A stretch of DNA of 21,490 bases from CAYMLL01 sp964390645 (GTDB taxonomy: Bacteria > Planctomycetota > UBA8108), in assembly GCA_964390645.1 (NCBI GenBank), contig CAYMLL010000112.1, positions 1-21,490 of the forward strand. Direction: 5' to 3'. Position numbers and translations under genes: made by a program. Shown here piece by piece: positions 20,101 through 21,490 of this stretch. The notes under the pieces were generated by a model that ran no database searches, was not told the origin of the DNA, and worked only from the letters and a program-made list of their open reading frames with translations. Every line of letters starts with the position of its first letter. The first letter of the stretch is position 1.

Positions 20101-21146
20101 TCAACTGCGGTGATACGGAGTTCACCGACGCTGACGGGCGGATCTGGCTGGAGGACACGCTGGCCAACCCGAGCCCCTTCCTCACCAGCCAGAACGCCCA
20201 GAACGCCGGGACCGGCGCCCAGGAGGCGGACCTGAGCTTCGACGAGTACTCGGTCGACAACAACATCGACACGGCGCTGTTCCGGAACGAGCGCTGGAAC
20301 GATGGTCCGATCGAGTACACCTTCACGGGGCTCGACAGCGCGCAGACGTACGACGTCACCCTCTTCTTCATGGAGCACTGCTGCAGCGACGGCTGCCTGA
20401 GCAACGAGCCCGGAGCCGACGCGTGCGAATCCGTCGGCGAGGACGGCGAGGCGCCCGAGCTGGACGCCGCGATCGCCTCGTCGACCTGCCGCGTCTTCGA
20501 CGTACTGATCAACGACGAGCTCGTCCAGGATCAGTTCTCGAAGAACACGCTCGCTGCCTGCCTGGCCGGCGTCCCGGCGGGGCCGTCGGCGTACTACATC
20601 GGCGTGTCATTGCACTTCGAGGGAGTCGAGGTGATAGACGGGTCGATCAAGGTGCTGCTCCAGGACCTCGGCGGCGGCAACCCGCCCGAGAACGCATCGA
20701 TCAAGGCGCTCTGCGTCCTGCCTTCCGACGGCGTACCCGCTCGTGAGAACTGCACCAACGGCAGGGACGACGACGGTGACGGCGACGTGGACTGCGACGA
20801 CTCGGACTGCGCTGACGAACGGGATGCGTGTCCGCCGCCTCCTTCCGGCAGCTTCGTTCGCGGCGACGTGAACTCCAGCGGCATCATCGACCTGACGGAT
20901 GGCGTCGTGATCCTCAACTACCTGTTCACCGGCGGACCGCCTCCGACCTGTCAGGACGCCGCGGACACCGACGACAACGGCCAGCTGGTGATCAGCGACT
21001 CGGTCATCATCTTCAGCTGGCTGTTCACCGGTGGAAATCCACCGCAGTCGCCGTCACCGTCCGCGACGGCCTACACGGCGGAAGACTGCGGCCCGGACAC
21101 CGGCGGCGACCTGGGGTGCGAGACCTCCGCCAACACCTGCCGCTGA
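17103..21146 (+). CDS. Giant exported protein: three PA14-like modules, Fn3-like domains, malectin-like domain, dockerin repeats
   Basis: A 1347-aa acidic protein. The signal peptide (1-29, cleavage LEA-QD) follows a start fixed by AGGAGGG. Three modules begin near residues 103, 366 and 671. Copies two and three open with W-x(1-2)-L-G-P-F; all three contain C-[VF]-GSDD (214-220, 481-487, 799-805), then CQD, G-x-H and a GGG patch. This pattern fits PA14-like beta-sandwich modules that bind sugars. Fn3-like stretches start at DPVRDLTC and DPVGELICV. Residues about 998-1205 resemble malectin (YINCGDTEFTDADGRIW, RNERW, YTFTGLDSAQTYDVTLFF), a fold that binds glucosyl sugars. An Asp/Cys motif (ENCTNGRDDDGDGDVDC, from 1215) resembles calcium-binding linkers of myxobacterial and planctomycete surface proteins. 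Dockerin-type repeats (RGDVNSSGIIDLTDGV from 1253; DTDDNGQLVISDSV) precede a tail ending GC-x(6)-CR. No catalytic motif was seen, so an extracellular carbohydrate-binding or scaffold role is inferred. Confidence 0.85.
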   Translation: MRSTHFSSLAAFAAIVATLVGAASVRLEAQDPVRELGEVACDDALLAENPLEVSISKPLGGQPGDQQVEVIENIFGALDENITPANGGVKSDIAGSGLTDNGFIKTWFVATNILNPGAAAPGEDAMRQDYLDDGDEINELDYEPVDGDVIVPLAGVMAGNGFNPNAFDGELMVQVVETGPNGILDFNVINGDTNNVMAYMWAYIEVEDDFDVDLCVGSDDSVQILIDLEEVHINNVARGWGGDCQDIVTTTPAGDPIFLEGGVHLVMMKIFEGGGGHRAGLRIEESFTGQAVPGLRVLGDIDGGELPAVGTRITWDVTRQQLADGVGYSVEIDKGIVRFDGTAAGATTTGPSRADICLDPINSATGQIKEAFWAGLGPFTHSIGCGGGPEQMLFNHIAPEDIRCMGPSLGDEIEYDPDEAATNSYIGPAGPDGGPIWRSVSDGNEDGFIDLDLALGPCDDCMAWVATYVENVSGDDLEVVICFGSDDNGQIWVDDVLAHNIPVCRGSGGCQDQVSFTLTPGIHSIKVATWDRGGGWNCNLALLDGFTNAPFLPEDGLLTWLGGTMPAEYEVPSCPECGLDPVRDLTCALVPFGLGGNSFAVELNWENAAETDGSLTSILVNGSEVMEVAADETSATIPATDLPDDQAFTVSVVNCSGIPAQCSPFKTDAAGYIIGGSWLALGPFSTPVACDGNVDALLANAIGPEEHMSCQFPASGDPVDGYQPGDPFLPDPDTASTLGIHPDAPADEDGNPIWAPFRDSSLDNADLDFDQHVGNLDEHVLYLATWIENTTDDAILLDVCFGSDDDGQAWIDDQIIHNNPACRGRGACQDRFPLILAPGKHVIKIGVWEQGGGWGAFFGLTDAETGLPVVDTGGGILEADAIGAAPISDDIIFHGKSRPGDEEDFPCTGAPQDPVGELICVRSGDDIEVSWFNPENNDPDRPISIEVDGVEVAEVDGGDEEFTVTEDMFGDGSVISICVRPEGAFSASCCGVLVGDEIYINCGDTEFTDADGRIWLEDTLANPSPFLTSQNAQNAGTGAQEADLSFDEYSVDNNIDTALFRNERWNDGPIEYTFTGLDSAQTYDVTLFFMEHCCSDGCLSNEPGADACESVGEDGEAPELDAAIASSTCRVFDVLINDELVQDQFSKNTLAACLAGVPAGPSAYYIGVSLHFEGVEVIDGSIKVLLQDLGGGNPPENASIKALCVLPSDGVPARENCTNGRDDDGDGDVDCDDSDCADERDACPPPPSGSFVRGDVNSSGIIDLTDGVVILNYLFTGGPPPTCQDAADTDDNGQLVISDSVIIFSWLFTGGNPPQSPSPSATAYTAEDCGPDTGGDLGCETSANTCR

Positions 21147-21205
21147 CCGGCGCTTCTTCGGGCTCGGCGGCGAAGTGGACGGCGCCCTCGACTTTGCGGG
21201 CGGCA

Positions 21206-21215
21206 NNNNNNNNNN
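21206..21215. other. Scaffold gap (ten Ns)
   Basis: Ten N characters join two contigs. Linkage and true distance between the preceding gene and the terminator-like hairpin beyond are therefore not proven by the sequence. Confidence 0.98.
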
Positions 21216-21240
21216 CCCCCAATAATCTCTAAATCTCGAC

Positions 21241-21287
21241 GCGGGGGCGAGAGCACCGGGAGCCACCGGCACTCTCGCCCCCGCTTT
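21241..21287 (+). terminator. Rho-independent-type terminator hairpin
   Basis: GCGGGGGCGAGAG (21241-21253) pairs perfectly with CTCTCGCCCCCGC (21272-21284) over 13 bp. The loop can pair further through CCGG, and TTTCTC follows. It is oriented to end transcription from the left, about 95 nt after the PA14/malectin gene, if the scaffold join is correct. Confidence 0.75.
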
Positions 21288-21490
21288 CTCCTGTCCGGGC
21301 GGTGCTCGGCTACCCGACGCTCGGGTCGTGAGCCCGCCTGGCCGGACGCCGGGCGAAATCGAGGGGTTCCCCGTCGCCGTGACGTGGGTCGCAGCCGGGT
21401 CGACCGCACGTCGTCCCGTGCTCGACGAGTGGGCGAGGTCGACTTCGAGGTTCAATCTCCATGTCGTCCGCCACTGCGACGTCCTGCTGT

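Larger units (their letters stand above)
21147..21490. other. Right edge: scaffold gap, hairpin, no supported gene
   Basis: After the last stop codon there is a short GC-rich stretch, ten Ns, a terminator-like hairpin and about 200 nt with no frame showing recognisable protein. An ATG at 21463 opens a plus-strand frame that runs off the window but is too short to judge. Confidence 0.5.

Noticed and set aside
18819..20378. Minus-strand frame of 519 codons opposite the PA14/malectin protein
   Set aside because: Same antisense effect; no recognisable domain.
21054..21455. Minus-strand frames spanning the Ns
   Set aside because: They cross a scaffold gap of arbitrary length and contain no recognisable sequence.

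Overview
The window is high-GC bacterial DNA that most resembles a member of the Planctomycetota. The lineage call is inference. It rests on secreted giant proteins that end in paired dockerin-type repeats followed by a short Cys-containing tail, on Fn3-like modules of the 'P-V-x-x-L-x-C' type, on a glucuronoyl-esterase-like (CE15-type) domain, and on a secreted squalene-cyclase-like toroid protein. No rRNA, tRNA, CRISPR array, transposase or phage gene was seen. Ten Ns at 21206-21215 mark a scaffold join. Homopolymer C/G tracts at about 49-88 and 10229-10350 look like assembly or sequencing trouble spots.

Left part, minus strand (7068 down to 13). Four genes lie head to tail: a secreted alpha/alpha-toroid (prenyltransferase/squalene-oxidase-like) protein, a lactonase-family beta-propeller lipoprotein, a YcjF/UPF0283-type membrane protein, and a fusion of a PhoD-like metallophosphatase with a CE15-like esterase. 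The last two overlap by 4 bp (GTGA). The spacing (64 nt, 165 nt, then overlap) fits an operon or two sub-operons read from a divergent promoter region at 7069-7241.

Middle part. A plus-strand enolase-superfamily enzyme (cis-3-hydroxy-L-proline dehydratase type, complete active site) converges on a minus-strand NhaA Na+/H+ antiporter, with an inverted repeat between them. About 1 kb (9705-10721) then holds no convincing gene. It does hold a perfect 10-bp inverted repeat upstream of nhaA, an orphan terminator-like hairpin, a second short hairpin, a very low-complexity C/G stretch and a sigma-54-like promoter sequence.

Right part, plus strand (10722-21146). Three exported proteins follow one another, each with its own apparent promoter. 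The first is a 1684-aa protein with seven FG-GAP repeats, Fn3-like domains, a lipase/PGAP1-like hydrolase domain with a shortened nucleophile elbow, a PPC-like domain and dockerin repeats. The second is a 221-aa protein with an IPTL-CTERM-like membrane tail. The third is a 1347-aa protein with three PA14-like modules, Fn3-like domains, a malectin-like domain, an Asp/Cys-rich calcium-binding-like motif and dockerin repeats. The last two share a leader and ribosome-binding-site motif, and the third has a 5' leader packed with perfect hairpins. Together they look like a cell-surface or extracellular carbohydrate-binding and adhesion set. No cohesin partner is visible, so what the dockerins bind is unknown.
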